Shown piece by piece: positions 1 to 8,825 of a DNA stretch of 64,000 bases (its first letter is position 1; the number at the start of each line of letters is the position of its first letter). A program made the translations under genes and the position numbers. The stretch is taken from NCBI GenBank assembly GCA_030745875.1, contig JASLNT010000016.1:62001-126000 (forward strand). The letters are read 5' to 3'. The notes below the pieces were generated by a model. It searched no databases, had not been told where the DNA came from, and saw nothing but the letters and a program-made list of their open reading frames with translations. Source of the stretch: Phycisphaerae bacterium (GTDB lineage Bacteria; Planctomycetota; Phycisphaerae; SM23-33).

Positions 1-1260
1 TACAGTCTGAATGCCAGATGCAATATCGAGCATTACTGGCTCCTGAGAAATCGTCCGTGCGATGAAGATGAAACCGGATTGCAGGAATGGAAGGAGCGTG
101 TCGCGAGAGATCATCTTGTACTCCAGGGGGCGAACCTCCAATACGCCAATCTCCAGGGGATAAACCTCCCATCGGCTAATTTGCAGGGGGCAAATCTCTC
201 ATACGCAAACATCCAAGGAGCAGCCCTCCGGGAGGCCGACTTACAGGGGGCAATACTCCAGGGAACCGACCTGCGGGCGACAAACCTCGAGCAAGCCAAT
301 CTCCAGGAGGCAATACTCCATCTCGCCGACCTTCGGGGGACGCAGAATCTCCAGCACGTCAGCTTCCAGAAGGCAAGCCTGTTGGGCGCCAAATTCCAGG
401 AAACAAACCTCTCATATGCTAACTTCAAGGGGGCAGACCTCCGTTTCACCGAGATGCAGGGAGCAAGCCTCTTCTTTGCCGAGCTTCAAGGGGCAAACAT
501 CGAAGAAGCCGACATCCGGGGTGCCGATTTTAGCGACATTATCGTCGATGGAGAGACGTTCATAGGTACTATTAAGGTTGATCGAAAAACTGACTTCTCC
601 GGCGTTGGTCTGAGTAACACTCGCGTTGTGGCTGGTTTGCGGCAACTGCTGGAGTACAACGTCCGTCGAAAGCGCTGGAAAATATGGTATCGGGAGAATC
701 CGCATTTGGCAGCGCCGGTCTGGCTGTTCTGGGCGCTGACAGATTATGGTTTTTCGACATGGCGAATCATACTGTCAATTATCTTCGTGTCATACGGATT
801 TGCGGTAGCCTATCTTATGAATCCGACGTTTCTAGATCTAAATCCTCACATCGGCGAACTCCGTGGCTTCGTACATGCCCTGTACTTTTCGGTGGTGACA
901 ACGACCACATTAGGATTCGGGGATATTCACGCCAGTCCCGACAGCACTGGAGGACAGTTGACGCTGATGGGTCATGTTCTTCTGGGTTACGTTCTCCTCG
1001 GAGCGTTAATCACGCGCTTGGCGGTGGTCTTCTCGAACGATGGTCCGACACGCGGGTTCTATGATGGTAGACCTGATTTCTACGCCGTGACGGGAACACC
1101 TCTCCAACAATGGATGAAGATTCACTGGAGAATACTCCTTTGGAAAATACACCTCAGGCATCGGCAGATTGTGGATACGCTTGGAACACTTTGGGGATGG
1201 GTTCCAAGTTCGCTTCGTCACGCCTGGGATGAATTCGCAGAAAGGATCCGAGGTCAGTAG
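1..1260 (+). CDS. Pentapeptide-repeat protein with C-terminal two-TM ion-channel domain (5' partial)
   Basis: The reading frame is already open at base 1, so the gene probably starts left of the window; the first possible internal start is a TTG at 79. The first half is a run of about two dozen A(N/D)LQxA-type pentapeptides (roughly 110-540), which in known families fold as a right-handed quadrilateral beta-helix. After a linker comes a pore domain with two hydrophobic helices around a re-entrant loop. The loop carries TTTTLGFGD near 894-923, the selectivity-filter pattern of K+ channels (TxGF/YGD), followed by a second membrane helix and a short basic cytoplasmic tail. I infer a membrane cation (K+) channel with a cytoplasmic pentapeptide sensor or scaffold. 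The 3' end converges on the minus-strand gene ending at 1438. Confidence is high for the domains, low for ligand or role. Confidence 0.85.
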   Translation, partial: YSLNARCNIEHYWLLRNRPCDEDETGLQEWKERVARDHLVLQGANLQYANLQGINLPSANLQGANLSYANIQGAALREADLQGAILQGTDLRATNLEQANLQEAILHLADLRGTQNLQHVSFQKASLLGAKFQETNLSYANFKGADLRFTEMQGASLFFAELQGANIEEADIRGADFSDIIVDGETFIGTIKVDRKTDFSGVGLSNTRVVAGLRQLLEYNVRRKRWKIWYRENPHLAAPVWLFWALTDYGFSTWRIILSIIFVSYGFAVAYLMNPTFLDLNPHIGELRGFVHALYFSVVTTTTLGFGDIHASPDSTGGQLTLMGHVLLGYVLLGALITRLAVVFSNDGPTRGFYDGRPDFYAVTGTPLQQWMKIHWRILLWKIHLRHRQIVDTLGTLWGWVPSSLRHAWDEFAERIRGQ

Positions 1261-1437
1261 GGGACAATTGAATTCGGGGGACATCCATGAGCAAGTCTTT
1301 GTCCCGCTGTAGGCGGATCTTCGACACGGCGGATCTGCGACTTCGACTGCGACAGGGTCAATCGCGGACTTGCCGCCCGCGGCGTCGTCTCAGTTGGCGC
1401 CTTTGGCTTCGGACCGGTGGACGATTGGCTGCGGGGG

Positions 1438-2829
1438 TTACTTTGTTTTCTTGAAATGAAGGTCTTTTACAAACTCGTTCTTCTTGAGCTTGAGTTGTTC
1501 TTCATTCAAAACAAGTTTTCCGCGGATGCGGAAGTTGGTGAAAGTTACGCCCTCTATGCGATGGGTCTTGTCGAACCCCTGCATGATCGACGTGGGGAAA
1601 ACTTTGCCCGCAACATCAATATTCTTGAATCGAATATTTGAAATGCTCCCGCGCTGGGCGTCTTTGGTGTAGCGCGATTTGAGAATCTTGAAGTCTATGA
1701 GATAACCGACCGAATCCTCCACGCGGATGTTCTCGTAGAGCACGTTGCTCACCCTGGCCCGGTCGCCGTTGTGGATCGTGAACGTCCCTTCAGAACCCTC
1801 TACGTGGATCAGGTCGTTGTCGCGAAAGACAATATCGCTGATCGACTCGGCCCGCGTCTCAAAACCGATCTCCAGACCGTTTCCCCATTCCCCGTTCCAG
1901 AGCACCGATTTTTCGACCGTCACGTTCTTAACTTCGCCTATACCGTCTCCGGTCATCCAGTCGTAATGGACCGACTTGATCGCGACGCAATCGTCTTTCG
2001 TGCGGATAAAACAGTTGCTTATGGAGACATTTGAACTTCCGCAGACATTAATTCCATCATCCCAGTCTCGCCAGTTGACGATCTTCAGATTCGTGATGTT
2101 GACCTTGTCGCATTTCTTCAACGGGACCGTCCAGTGGCCGCTGTTGAAAATTACAATACCGCTGATGCGGAGATTCGTGCAGGCGAGCATCTCGATCATT
2201 CGGCGCTGGCCTTTGTGGTAGCTGCTCCCGTCGAGAATACCCCGGCCGGCGATGGTGATGTCCCGGGCGTTTTCGGCGATGAACGCGCCCCTGACTATCG
2301 CGCCGCCGGCGATGTAAACGGTGTCTCCGCTCTTTAGTTTCACCAGGCCGGTATTGTGGATCCGCCCGGGACCGTAATAGATCACTCCCCGATCGCCTCG
2401 CCCGGGAGGTTTCGTTTCCAGCGGATTGGCGAAAACGAACAGCGGGCGTTTTATATCGCCATTTAGCTCGACGCTTATATTGGCGGGTTTCTGCAGCGTG
2501 AATGTTATTTGGCGGCCTTTGACTTTGGGCGTTATTCCCAGGCTCAGGGGGCGGACGACGGCGCTCTTTACAGGCCCGGTCGAAGTAACTTCCAGGCGGA
2601 CCGGTCCGCTGCACGAGAAGATTGCGTAACCGGCGACGCGGGCGTGGTTCACGAATATGCTCTTACCGTCGGCCTTGACGGTGAAATCAGGGGCTCCGCT
2701 GGCGGCGACCGGAGAGTGATAGGTCACCACTTTCGCGCGGGCGGGCGCGGTCAGGCTTAGAGACAACACCGTCGCAATCACAACCAGTGACGAGCATCTT
2801 ATGATTCGGTGCGGCGTGCGTTTATCCAT
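1438..2829 (-). CDS. Exported right-handed beta-helix glycoside hydrolase, GH28/GH49-like
   Basis: The protein has 463 aa from ATG 2829; the frame stays open further upstream, but only this start gives a signal peptide (basic start, hydrophobic core, then APARA). An N-terminal beta-sandwich of about 100 residues precedes a parallel beta-helix with repeated GRGILDG, NVSISN and NVTVEKS-type coils. DDCVAIKS matches the catalytic Asp pair of polygalacturonases, and DDGINV precedes it. The usual GHG motif of GH28 appears as GNGLEIG, so the third catalytic element differs. The N-terminal sandwich plus helix also recalls GH49 dextranase/isopullulanase architecture, so the substrate is left open. It follows the cupin lipoprotein gene by 74 bp and probably shares its transcript. 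Likely a periplasmic or secreted polysaccharide hydrolase. Confidence 0.8.
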   Translation of the reverse strand: MDKRTPHRIIRCSSLVVIATVLSLSLTAPARAKVVTYHSPVAASGAPDFTVKADGKSIFVNHARVAGYAIFSCSGPVRLEVTSTGPVKSAVVRPLSLGITPKVKGRQITFTLQKPANISVELNGDIKRPLFVFANPLETKPPGRGDRGVIYYGPGRIHNTGLVKLKSGDTVYIAGGAIVRGAFIAENARDITIAGRGILDGSSYHKGQRRMIEMLACTNLRISGIVIFNSGHWTVPLKKCDKVNITNLKIVNWRDWDDGINVCGSSNVSISNCFIRTKDDCVAIKSVHYDWMTGDGIGEVKNVTVEKSVLWNGEWGNGLEIGFETRAESISDIVFRDNDLIHVEGSEGTFTIHNGDRARVSNVLYENIRVEDSVGYLIDFKILKSRYTKDAQRGSISNIRFKNIDVAGKVFPTSIMQGFDKTHRIEGVTFTNFRIRGKLVLNEEQLKLKKNEFVKDLHFKKTK

Positions 2830-2903
2830 GGGCTCCGCCTGGTCGGTCAGCGTGCTTGTCCGGGCGCGCGATTCCGAGTTATCGTCAGTGATGTTGTTCG
2901 GGG

Positions 2904-3737
2904 CTACTGTTTCACTTTCGTTATTTTGGCGGCTTGGGAGTTTCCGAATTCCATTGTGGGGTGGCTGAACTTTACGTCGTTGTGGTAGGTGGCGTATTCG
3001 GCGACGATGGCTCCGTTGGGTCCGGCGCGCATGAAGTGATACGACTCGGGATCGCTGAGCGAATAGATCTCGCCCGCGACGCACTTCTTGACGTACTTGG
3101 ACTTGAACCACTGTTTACCGTAGCCCCAGGGGCGCTGGTTGACGGGCAGTTCGCTGACGGCGGTTTCGCCGGCGGGGCCTTTGTACTCGCCGAAGAATTC
3201 GACCGAACCGTGGCGGACGTGCCAGGTCTCCATCTTGGGACCGAATCCCTTGTTGCTCCCGTTGCCCAGGTGATTGTGCTCCGGAAGCATCTGGCCGGGC
3301 AGGAGGAAGATTTCATGGCCGAGGTATCCGTAGCTGGTGTCCTTGAACTCGCCTTTGTACGCCCTGGCTCCTACGTCTCCGTACTTCCCGATGACGTTCT
3401 TCCAAAAGATGCCCGCCATTCCGAGCTTTGCGAAATCGCCCTGTTTGAAGTCGGCGGTCCAGAACTCCTTGGTGCGGAGGTAGTCCGGGATCGGGTAGTG
3501 AAACGCCTTCATCATGTCATAGTAGGCTTTTTTGGCGATGGTCTCGTCGAACGATCCGTTGGTCTTGTAGAAAGCGGAGTTGGCGAGCTTGGGAACGGGC
3601 GAAAACGGCGCCAGGCCGGTATTGCCCTCGGGCGGCGCCAGGGCGGTATTGTTTGCGGGCGGCGCGGCGCATCCGGTGACCAGCGACAGCACAAGAACGC
3701 ACAGCAACGACAGGGAAAGGAATGCGGATTTGGACAT
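2904..3737 (-). CDS. Cupin-fold lipoprotein resembling D-lyxose isomerases
   Basis: This 277-aa protein starts at ATG 3737 behind a good AGGAG site. It has a lipoprotein signal with lipobox LVTGC (Cys about residue 23), so it should be membrane-anchored outside the cytoplasm. The body looks like a single cupin: PEHNH, then KMETW about 13 residues on, and a late SYHFMRAG with a following Glu supply His/Glu ligands of a metal site. The H-x-H ... KME spacing and the late AEYATYHND segment recall the D-lyxose ketol-isomerase family. Those enzymes are cytoplasmic, so a lipid-anchored version is odd, and a sugar-binding or uronate-handling role is equally possible. The pairing with the downstream beta-helix hydrolase suggests joint carbohydrate processing. 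Confidence 0.7.
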   Translation of the reverse strand: MSKSAFLSLSLLCVLVLSLVTGCAAPPANNTALAPPEGNTGLAPFSPVPKLANSAFYKTNGSFDETIAKKAYYDMMKAFHYPIPDYLRTKEFWTADFKQGDFAKLGMAGIFWKNVIGKYGDVGARAYKGEFKDTSYGYLGHEIFLLPGQMLPEHNHLGNGSNKGFGPKMETWHVRHGSVEFFGEYKGPAGETAVSELPVNQRPWGYGKQWFKSKYVKKCVAGEIYSLSDPESYHFMRAGPNGAIVAEYATYHNDVKFSHPTMEFGNSQAAKITKVKQ

Positions 3738-4401
3738 CGTAATATCTCCTAAGGCTTGCAGGCGTACTGCAATAGATTCAGTGAATACAGCATATCAACC
3801 GACAAGCCATCTTATTAAGTGACAATCGCGATGCCAAGCCTGCATTTTCGCGGAGTTCGCGATCGGCGCAGAAGCGGGGAGGGGCTTTTGGGGTGGAACC
3901 GAGCGCCCGGCTTGCTTGGCTGCGTGTCATGCGTTGTTGGGCGGGGCACGCAGTCTGAGTTGTGCTGGGGGAGGCGGTAAGGGTGACTGAAGTGCGTGAT
4001 GAGTGTTAAATATGGATGTGTAAGGCGGTTAACACCTGTGAACTATGGGGCGGATTTTGGCGACGCCCAGCCGGGCGGAAAGGCTGTCGTGCTGAATCGT
4101 AACTAAAGTGTGAATAATATGTTACGTGGCGAAAACTGATCGCGGGGGGCGATGCGCGCGGGCAAATACAAGGTACACAGATTCAACCGTCCTCCGGCCC
4201 GATTCAGCAGACGTCAGGCGTGTTCAGCATGGGGCAGGCGATTGTAAGGCGTGGCGGTAGAGTATGTTACAGAGCGAAGATAATGGATATGTATAATGAA
4301 ACTGCCTGTTGGTCCATATGTCACAATCACCAAAAGTGTGAACCAATTGTGAACTTCGCCAAATTCGAGGTCCGAGTGGCCTGGATCGGCGGGCGGATAT
4401 G
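3738..4401. other. 664-bp intergenic region with repeated TGTGAA(C/T) motifs
   Basis: No convincing gene was found. A 62-codon plus-strand frame (4220-4408) has no recognisable domain and runs into the 3' end of the acetyltransferase gene. The stretch 4000-4350 is AT-richer than its surroundings. It carries TGTGAAC at 4037 and TGTGAAT at 4109, then two TGTGAAC copies at 4337 and 4348, exactly 11 bp apart on the same helix face. A TCACA at 4321 sits opposite. A lone TATAAT occurs on the plus strand at 4292-4297 with no good -35 box. The left end holds the promoter at 3809-3837. The middle could be a regulatory region or a small RNA locus; neither is proven. Confidence 0.45.
3809..3837 (-). promoter_or_regulatory. 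Predicted sigma-70-type promoter for the lipoprotein/hydrolase pair
   Basis: On the minus strand TTGGCA (3832-3837) and TAAGAT (3809-3814) are separated by exactly 17 bp. A start around 3802 would leave a leader of about 65 nt before ATG 3737. Five of six and four of six bases match the consensus. No experimental support. Confidence 0.5.
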
Positions 4402-5220
4402 CTACTGATCTCCAGCCCGCGGCGCCAGGCGGTATATTGCTTCGAACTCGCGTGAGAGAATTGACATCACCACGATATCCACAAGTTCCTCATCGAGCAT
4501 ATTGCACTCTCTGAGAATTCCCTCGAATCGCAGGCCGAGTTTCTCGTTGAGCTTGATATTCTGCAGGTTGAAACCCGCGGTGCGGATGAACACGCGGTTC
4601 AAATTCAGGCGATCGAACGCATATGCGAGCATAAGTACCTCTGATTCCTTGGCGTAACCTTTTCCGCGGGCGTTTGGATCGCCCACGAGTTTCGCCATCT
4701 CACCGCAGGACGGGGATGACGACAAGTTGAAAAGCGAGGTCAGGCCGATCGGCTGGTCGTGCTCGTCATGGATGATGAAACTCTCGCGTGTATGCGTATC
4801 GGGTCGGGTTAGTTCGCCCTGGAGATCACAAACAAGCGATCTGCTGAGACTGTGATGGATGTCCTTGTCCTGGGCCCATGTGTCCAGAAGCGGGAGATTA
4901 TCGGGCGTCAGGGGACGAAGCGAGACCCGCAGCCCGCGGATAACTGTCTTGTTGTCCTGGGTTTCGCACTCGAAGGGGACCTCGACGACGTTCGGACGCG
5001 GGTGGTGGGGCTGCTCGACGTGCAGGTCCGGTTGGGCGAAACCGCGATCGATTACGTTGCGCATTATCTCGCTTGTGAAACCGATCAGTTGCCCGGTTTC
5101 GCATCCGGATCGAATCAACTGGGTGACTACGGATTCCGCCAGGACGCGGCAGAGTATTTCGTCCTGTTTGCGTTTCTTTTCGATTGCTTCCGGGTCGTTT
5201 TGTGCGTTCTGCTCGGCCAT
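4402..5220 (-). CDS. GNAT-family N-acetyltransferase
   Basis: The protein has 272 aa. Residues about 85-260 look like an Acetyltransf_3 (RimJ/RimL-like) GNAT domain: RPLTPDNLPLLDTW at the start, the acetyl-CoA-binding segment NARGKGYAKES (the family R/Q-x-x-G-x-G/A loop), and a C-terminal NLQNIKLNEKLGLRFEG motif typical of GNAT folds. The first 85 or so residues are an extra N-terminal region with charged helices and no family I recognise. It probably acetylates an amino group of a small molecule or protein in the cytoplasm; the substrate cannot be told. It stands alone, flanked by the long intergenic region downstream and divergent from the gene at 5441. Confidence 0.8.
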   Translation of the reverse strand: MAEQNAQNDPEAIEKKRKQDEILCRVLAESVVTQLIRSGCETGQLIGFTSEIMRNVIDRGFAQPDLHVEQPHHPRPNVVEVPFECETQDNKTVIRGLRVSLRPLTPDNLPLLDTWAQDKDIHHSLSRSLVCDLQGELTRPDTHTRESFIIHDEHDQPIGLTSLFNLSSSPSCGEMAKLVGDPNARGKGYAKESEVLMLAYAFDRLNLNRVFIRTAGFNLQNIKLNEKLGLRFEGILRECNMLDEELVDIVVMSILSREFEAIYRLAPRAGDQ

Positions 5221-5368
5221 TGACTGCTTTCTGTCGCTCGATTTATATACGTCGCCTCGGCCGGCGGCGCGAGGTCTATAGTCTGTTTTCGGTCAATAGA
5301 AGCGTTGGAATGAAGTACGGTCTTCCGATTCACGGGTGTCAGGCCCTGTTTCGAGCCCGGAGGAGCCC

Positions 5369-5397
5369 TTGTCACCGGCTCGGCCAGACGGTATTCT
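5369..5397 (+). promoter_or_regulatory. Predicted sigma-70-type promoter for the 5.4-12.2 kb operon
   Basis: TTGTCA (5369-5374) and TATTCT (5392-5397) are spaced by 17 bp. The expected start near 5404 leaves a leader of about 37 nt to ATG 5441, which is preceded by AAGGA. The -10 hexamer is identical to that of the promoter at 23904. Confidence 0.55.
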
Positions 5398-5440
5398 CAA
5401 GTTGCATGCGATTTGACGATCTGACAAAAGGACGGCGCAA

Positions 5441-7567
5441 ATGAGCGATTATCGAGTGTGGACATTAGCATTTGCCTTGCTTGTAGCGTTGGTTGGTGGG
5501 CTGGAAGCGGCCGATCGCGACGGGCCCAAGACAATTGTGCGTGTAGGTCTCAAAGCTGGTCAGGCACCGGTGAAGTACAATGGGGGGATCAAGCAGGGCT
5601 CGGACGGGACTTTCACTTTGCCCACGCGTAATCCGCGAGGGTGGATTACCGTCGGAGCGGGCAAGCCGATGGATTCGCTCGAGGGTTTGCGGTCGTTTAC
5701 GATATGCGGCTGGGCCAGACCGACCAGTCTTCGGATTGGACGCGGGGGCAATCGCATTGCATTCAACCTCAAATACAACAAGTCAGGTTTCGATCTCGTT
5801 CACAATCCCCGCGGAGGGCTTCGTCTGGCGGTGAACCAGTGGCCCGATAGTATTCGCAACGATTCCTCGATTGGTAAGCTCCAGCCGGGTAAGTGGACGT
5901 TCTTTGCGGCGGCTTACGACAGCACCAGGAAGACGGAAAACGTTCGCTGGTATTTCGGCGGGCCCAAGACGCCAGCCGTGCTGGACAGAACCACGTCGTA
6001 CAACAACGGGCCTACGGGCAAGGGCTCTGGACCTCTGACGATAGGCAACTATAACGAGACGATTCACAACCACGGTACGGATCGCCAATTCCGCGGGCAG
6101 CTTCACGCAGTTCAGATATTCGGAAGCAAGACCGGTTCGGACGGAGCCTTGAGCGTTGCAGCGATACGCAAGCACCAGGCTGACTCCGACGCCCAGCCGG
6201 ATTTCAAGGCTCCCGCGCCGAAAGTCGTAGCGACGGTTGGTCCTTCGCTCAAGCCGCGCGACGCCGCGAACCCCACGGACGCTGCGGACGATATCAAAGA
6301 CACGACCACACCTCCCGCCGGGGCCCGCCCAAGAATAATCGCCACCACCGACGGAGAGATCGACGACCGCTGCTCGATGGTTCGGTTCCTTCTGTATGCC
6401 AACGAGTGGGATATTGAGGGCATAATCTACTGCAGTTCGAAATTCCACTGGAAGGGGCACAACTGGGCCGGCGAGAAGTGGATCGAACGCGACATCGATA
6501 TGTACGCGAAGTTCTACGATACTCTGAGGACGCACGCTCTCGGTTTTCCAACGCCCAAACAGCTCAAGGCCGTTACGTTCGTCGGCAATATCGATCGTGT
6601 GGGGGAGATGACCAAGGTTACGCCCGGTTCGCAGCGGATAGTCAAGATCCTGCTGGACGACAAGCCGGGCCCGGTCTATCTGCAGGCCTGGGGCGGGACG
6701 AACACCATCGCGCGCGCCTTGAAGACCATCGCCGAAAAGCATCCCGATCAGGTAGCCAAAGTCACCAAGAAGGCGATAATCTACATAATCCTCGACCAGG
6801 ACAAGACGTTCCGTCAGTACATAGAACCGAACTGGCCGGGCCTGCAGGTTCTCGGGAGTTTCCGGCAGTTTGCGTGTATAGCGTATTCCTGGGACAGGAA
6901 GATCCCTCGGGAGTTACACAAGTACTACGATAGGGCGTGGATGCAGGAGAATATTCTCAGCGGCCACGGTCCGCTGTGCGCCAGATACGAGCACCATTCC
7001 AAGAAGGGCTTTCGCTCTGAGGGCGACTCGCCGGCGTTCATGCACCAGATTCTTGTTGGTTTGCGGAGCCTGGAGCATCCGGGTTATGGCGGATGGGGAG
7101 GGCGGTTTGTCAGGGAAGGGCGAGGGCGCAAGAGCACCTGGAGAGGCGCCCGCGACGACGGCGACGTAAACAAACCCATATGGCGATGGTCGGAGGCGTT
7201 TGAGAACGATTGGGCCGCCCGCGCCGACTGGTGCGTCAAGAAGCGCGACCAGGCCAATCATCCGCCGAAAGTCAAGCTGGTCGGCTCGCCGGATCGGACC
7301 GCCAAACCGGGTGAGAAGATCACGCTCAGCGCCGAAGGATCGAGCGATCCGGACGGCGATAAACTGAACTACAAGTGGTGGAGGTATGATGATGTCGACA
7401 CCGCCGGAGCGAAAATCGAGATTACCGGTTCGGACAAGTCCGCCGCGAGTTTTACCGTGCCTGACGAACCGGGCAAAACGATCCACATAATCCTTGAAGT
7501 AACCGACGACGGCGACCCGCCCCTTACGCGATACGCCAGGGTGATAGTGAAAGTCGCAGGCAAGTAG
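5441..7567 (+). CDS. Exported LamG / nucleoside-hydrolase-like / Sde0182-type protein (DUF1593)
   Basis: The protein has 708 aa with an N-terminal signal peptide (hydrophobic core, cleavage near LEAAD). Residues about 60-235 form a concanavalin A-like LamG fold (SFTICGWARP, then KWTFFAAAYDS). Residues about 295-560 resemble the nucleoside-hydrolase-like domain of DUF1593 proteins such as Saccharophagus Sde0182: RIIATTDGEIDDRCSM has the Asp-rich metal-binding start, followed by YLQAWGGTNTIARAL. The last 100 residues are an Ig-like domain (SAEGSSDPDGDKLNYKWW) usual at the C-terminus of that family. Sde0182 has been described as cellulose-binding; the actual enzyme activity is uncertain. It is the first gene of an operon with an oxidoreductase and two sulfatases, and ends 15 bp before the next start. 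Confidence 0.8.
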   Translation: MSDYRVWTLAFALLVALVGGLEAADRDGPKTIVRVGLKAGQAPVKYNGGIKQGSDGTFTLPTRNPRGWITVGAGKPMDSLEGLRSFTICGWARPTSLRIGRGGNRIAFNLKYNKSGFDLVHNPRGGLRLAVNQWPDSIRNDSSIGKLQPGKWTFFAAAYDSTRKTENVRWYFGGPKTPAVLDRTTSYNNGPTGKGSGPLTIGNYNETIHNHGTDRQFRGQLHAVQIFGSKTGSDGALSVAAIRKHQADSDAQPDFKAPAPKVVATVGPSLKPRDAANPTDAADDIKDTTTPPAGARPRIIATTDGEIDDRCSMVRFLLYANEWDIEGIIYCSSKFHWKGHNWAGEKWIERDIDMYAKFYDTLRTHALGFPTPKQLKAVTFVGNIDRVGEMTKVTPGSQRIVKILLDDKPGPVYLQAWGGTNTIARALKTIAEKHPDQVAKVTKKAIIYIILDQDKTFRQYIEPNWPGLQVLGSFRQFACIAYSWDRKIPRELHKYYDRAWMQENILSGHGPLCARYEHHSKKGFRSEGDSPAFMHQILVGLRSLEHPGYGGWGGRFVREGRGRKSTWRGARDDGDVNKPIWRWSEAFENDWAARADWCVKKRDQANHPPKVKLVGSPDRTAKPGEKITLSAEGSSDPDGDKLNYKWWRYDDVDTAGAKIEITGSDKSAASFTVPDEPGKTIHIILEVTDDGDPPLTRYARVIVKVAGK

Positions 7568-7582
7568 CAAAGGAACACGATT

Positions 7583-8821
7583 ATGTTACGCAAGACCGAA
7601 GAAACAACATCGGACGGGAAAATGACGCGTCGCGGGTTTGTCGGCGGTGCGGCGGCCGGGGCGATCGGTATGACGATCATGAACCCCTCGCTGGTTCGGG
7701 GGGCCGAGGCGAACACCAAGATCAAGGCGGGCGTTATCGGACTGGGCGGGCGCGGGGCCTGGATCGCCAACCTTGTCAAGGCCCACGGCGGGTACGAGGT
7801 GACGGCCGTTGCGGATTACTTCGACAGCGTCGCCCAGAGTGTTGGCGAGAAACTCGGCGTCGATAAGGCTCTCCGCTTCAGCGGTTTGTCGGGCTACAAG
7901 AAGGTTATCGCCAGCGGGATCGACGCTATCTTTCTGGAGACGCCTCCGTGCTTTTTTCCGGAGCATGCGGCCGCTGCGGTCGCCGCGGGCCTTCACGTAT
8001 ACGTAGCCAAGCCCGTAGCGTGCGACGTCCCCGGTTGCATGACGATCTCCGAGGCCGCCGCTAAATCAAAAACCGCCAAGAAGGTCTTCCTGGTGGACTT
8101 CCAGACCCGCACCGACCCGATGTACATAAAGGGTATCGCGAGTCTTCTGGCCGGTGATATCGGGAAGATCGGGATGCTGTGCTCCCGTTACATCGACGAG
8201 AGTTTTCCCGATCCGCCGAAGACCAAGACAATCGAATCCCGCCTCCGCCGCCTGATCTGGACCAACGACGTAGCCATCGGCGGCGGATTTCACGTTAACG
8301 CCGATATTCACGCCGTCGACGTAGGCTTGTGGATGGCGGGCGGTCAGACGCCCATAAGCGCCAGCGGCGCCGGAGCGGTCTGCAAGTCCAACGCAAACGG
8401 AGATACCAATCTTGTGTACTCGCTTACGTTCCAGTTCAAGGATGGTTTGTTCCTGAACCATCGCGGCGAGCACTTGCGAAACTCCACGCAGTTCGCCGCC
8501 GATTGCTTCGCTCACTGCGAGCGGGGGTACATTGACACCCAGTACGGCGGTCTCGTTAAGATGATCGGGCGGGGCGTCAAATTCAACGGCGGTAAGGTCG
8601 TCGGGCTCTACGGAAATGGAGCCAAACGGAACATCGCCAAGTTCCACGAGTGCATCACCAAGGGCGATTGCTCCAATCCGACGGTCAAGCCCAGTGTTGA
8701 TGCAACGCTTACGACCATCCTGGGACGGGAAGCGGCCGCCCAAAGAAAAACCGTCACGTGGGATGAGATCATAAAAGCCAACAAGAAAGTACCAGTAGAC
8801 CTCACCGGACTGAAAGAGTAA
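7583..8821 (+). CDS. Tat-exported Gfo/Idh/MocA family oxidoreductase
   Basis: The protein has 412 aa behind an AAGGA site. The N-terminus is a Tat signal (TRRGFVGGAAAGA). A Rossmann NAD(P)-binding fold follows, with GVIGLGGRGAW as the dinucleotide loop, a strand end at AVADY, and the family Lys in YVAKPVACD (usually EKP). The C-terminal half is the alpha/beta GFO_IDH_MocA_C-like domain with a substrate-site HAVDVGLW helix. Members use bound NAD(P) to oxidise or reduce sugars, inositols or pseudosugars, and some Tat-exported ones carry the cofactor out pre-bound. The position between a LamG/DUF1593 protein and two sulfatases points to sugar processing outside the cytoplasm. It lies 4 bp upstream of the next gene. 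Confidence 0.88.
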   Translation: MLRKTEETTSDGKMTRRGFVGGAAAGAIGMTIMNPSLVRGAEANTKIKAGVIGLGGRGAWIANLVKAHGGYEVTAVADYFDSVAQSVGEKLGVDKALRFSGLSGYKKVIASGIDAIFLETPPCFFPEHAAAAVAAGLHVYVAKPVACDVPGCMTISEAAAKSKTAKKVFLVDFQTRTDPMYIKGIASLLAGDIGKIGMLCSRYIDESFPDPPKTKTIESRLRRLIWTNDVAIGGGFHVNADIHAVDVGLWMAGGQTPISASGAGAVCKSNANGDTNLVYSLTFQFKDGLFLNHRGEHLRNSTQFAADCFAHCERGYIDTQYGGLVKMIGRGVKFNGGKVVGLYGNGAKRNIAKFHECITKGDCSNPTVKPSVDATLTTILGREAAAQRKTVTWDEIIKANKKVPVDLTGLKE

Positions 8822-8825
8822 TGCT

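Noticed and set aside
111-540. Regular 15-nt periodicity that could suggest a DNA repeat or CRISPR-like array.
   Set aside because: The period is explained by encoded pentapeptides; there are no conserved repeats with unique spacers.
1261-1437. Imperfect direct repeats around GCGGATCT(T/G)CGAC and short GC-rich palindromes between two convergent genes.
   Set aside because: No stable stem with a T-run, and the repeats are too short and degenerate to name an element.
4292-4297. Perfect TATAAT on the plus strand.
   Set aside because: No acceptable -35 box at 16-18 bp and no plus-strand gene downstream; kept only as part of the intergenic description.
4220-4408. A possible 62-aa small protein.
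   Set aside because: No clear ribosome-binding site or domain, and it overlaps the 3' end of the acetyltransferase gene.
5277-5282. TATAGT resembling a -10 box upstream of the gene at 5441, similar to one at 16538.
   Set aside because: No matching -35 box; the pair at 5369-5397 is much better placed and spaced.
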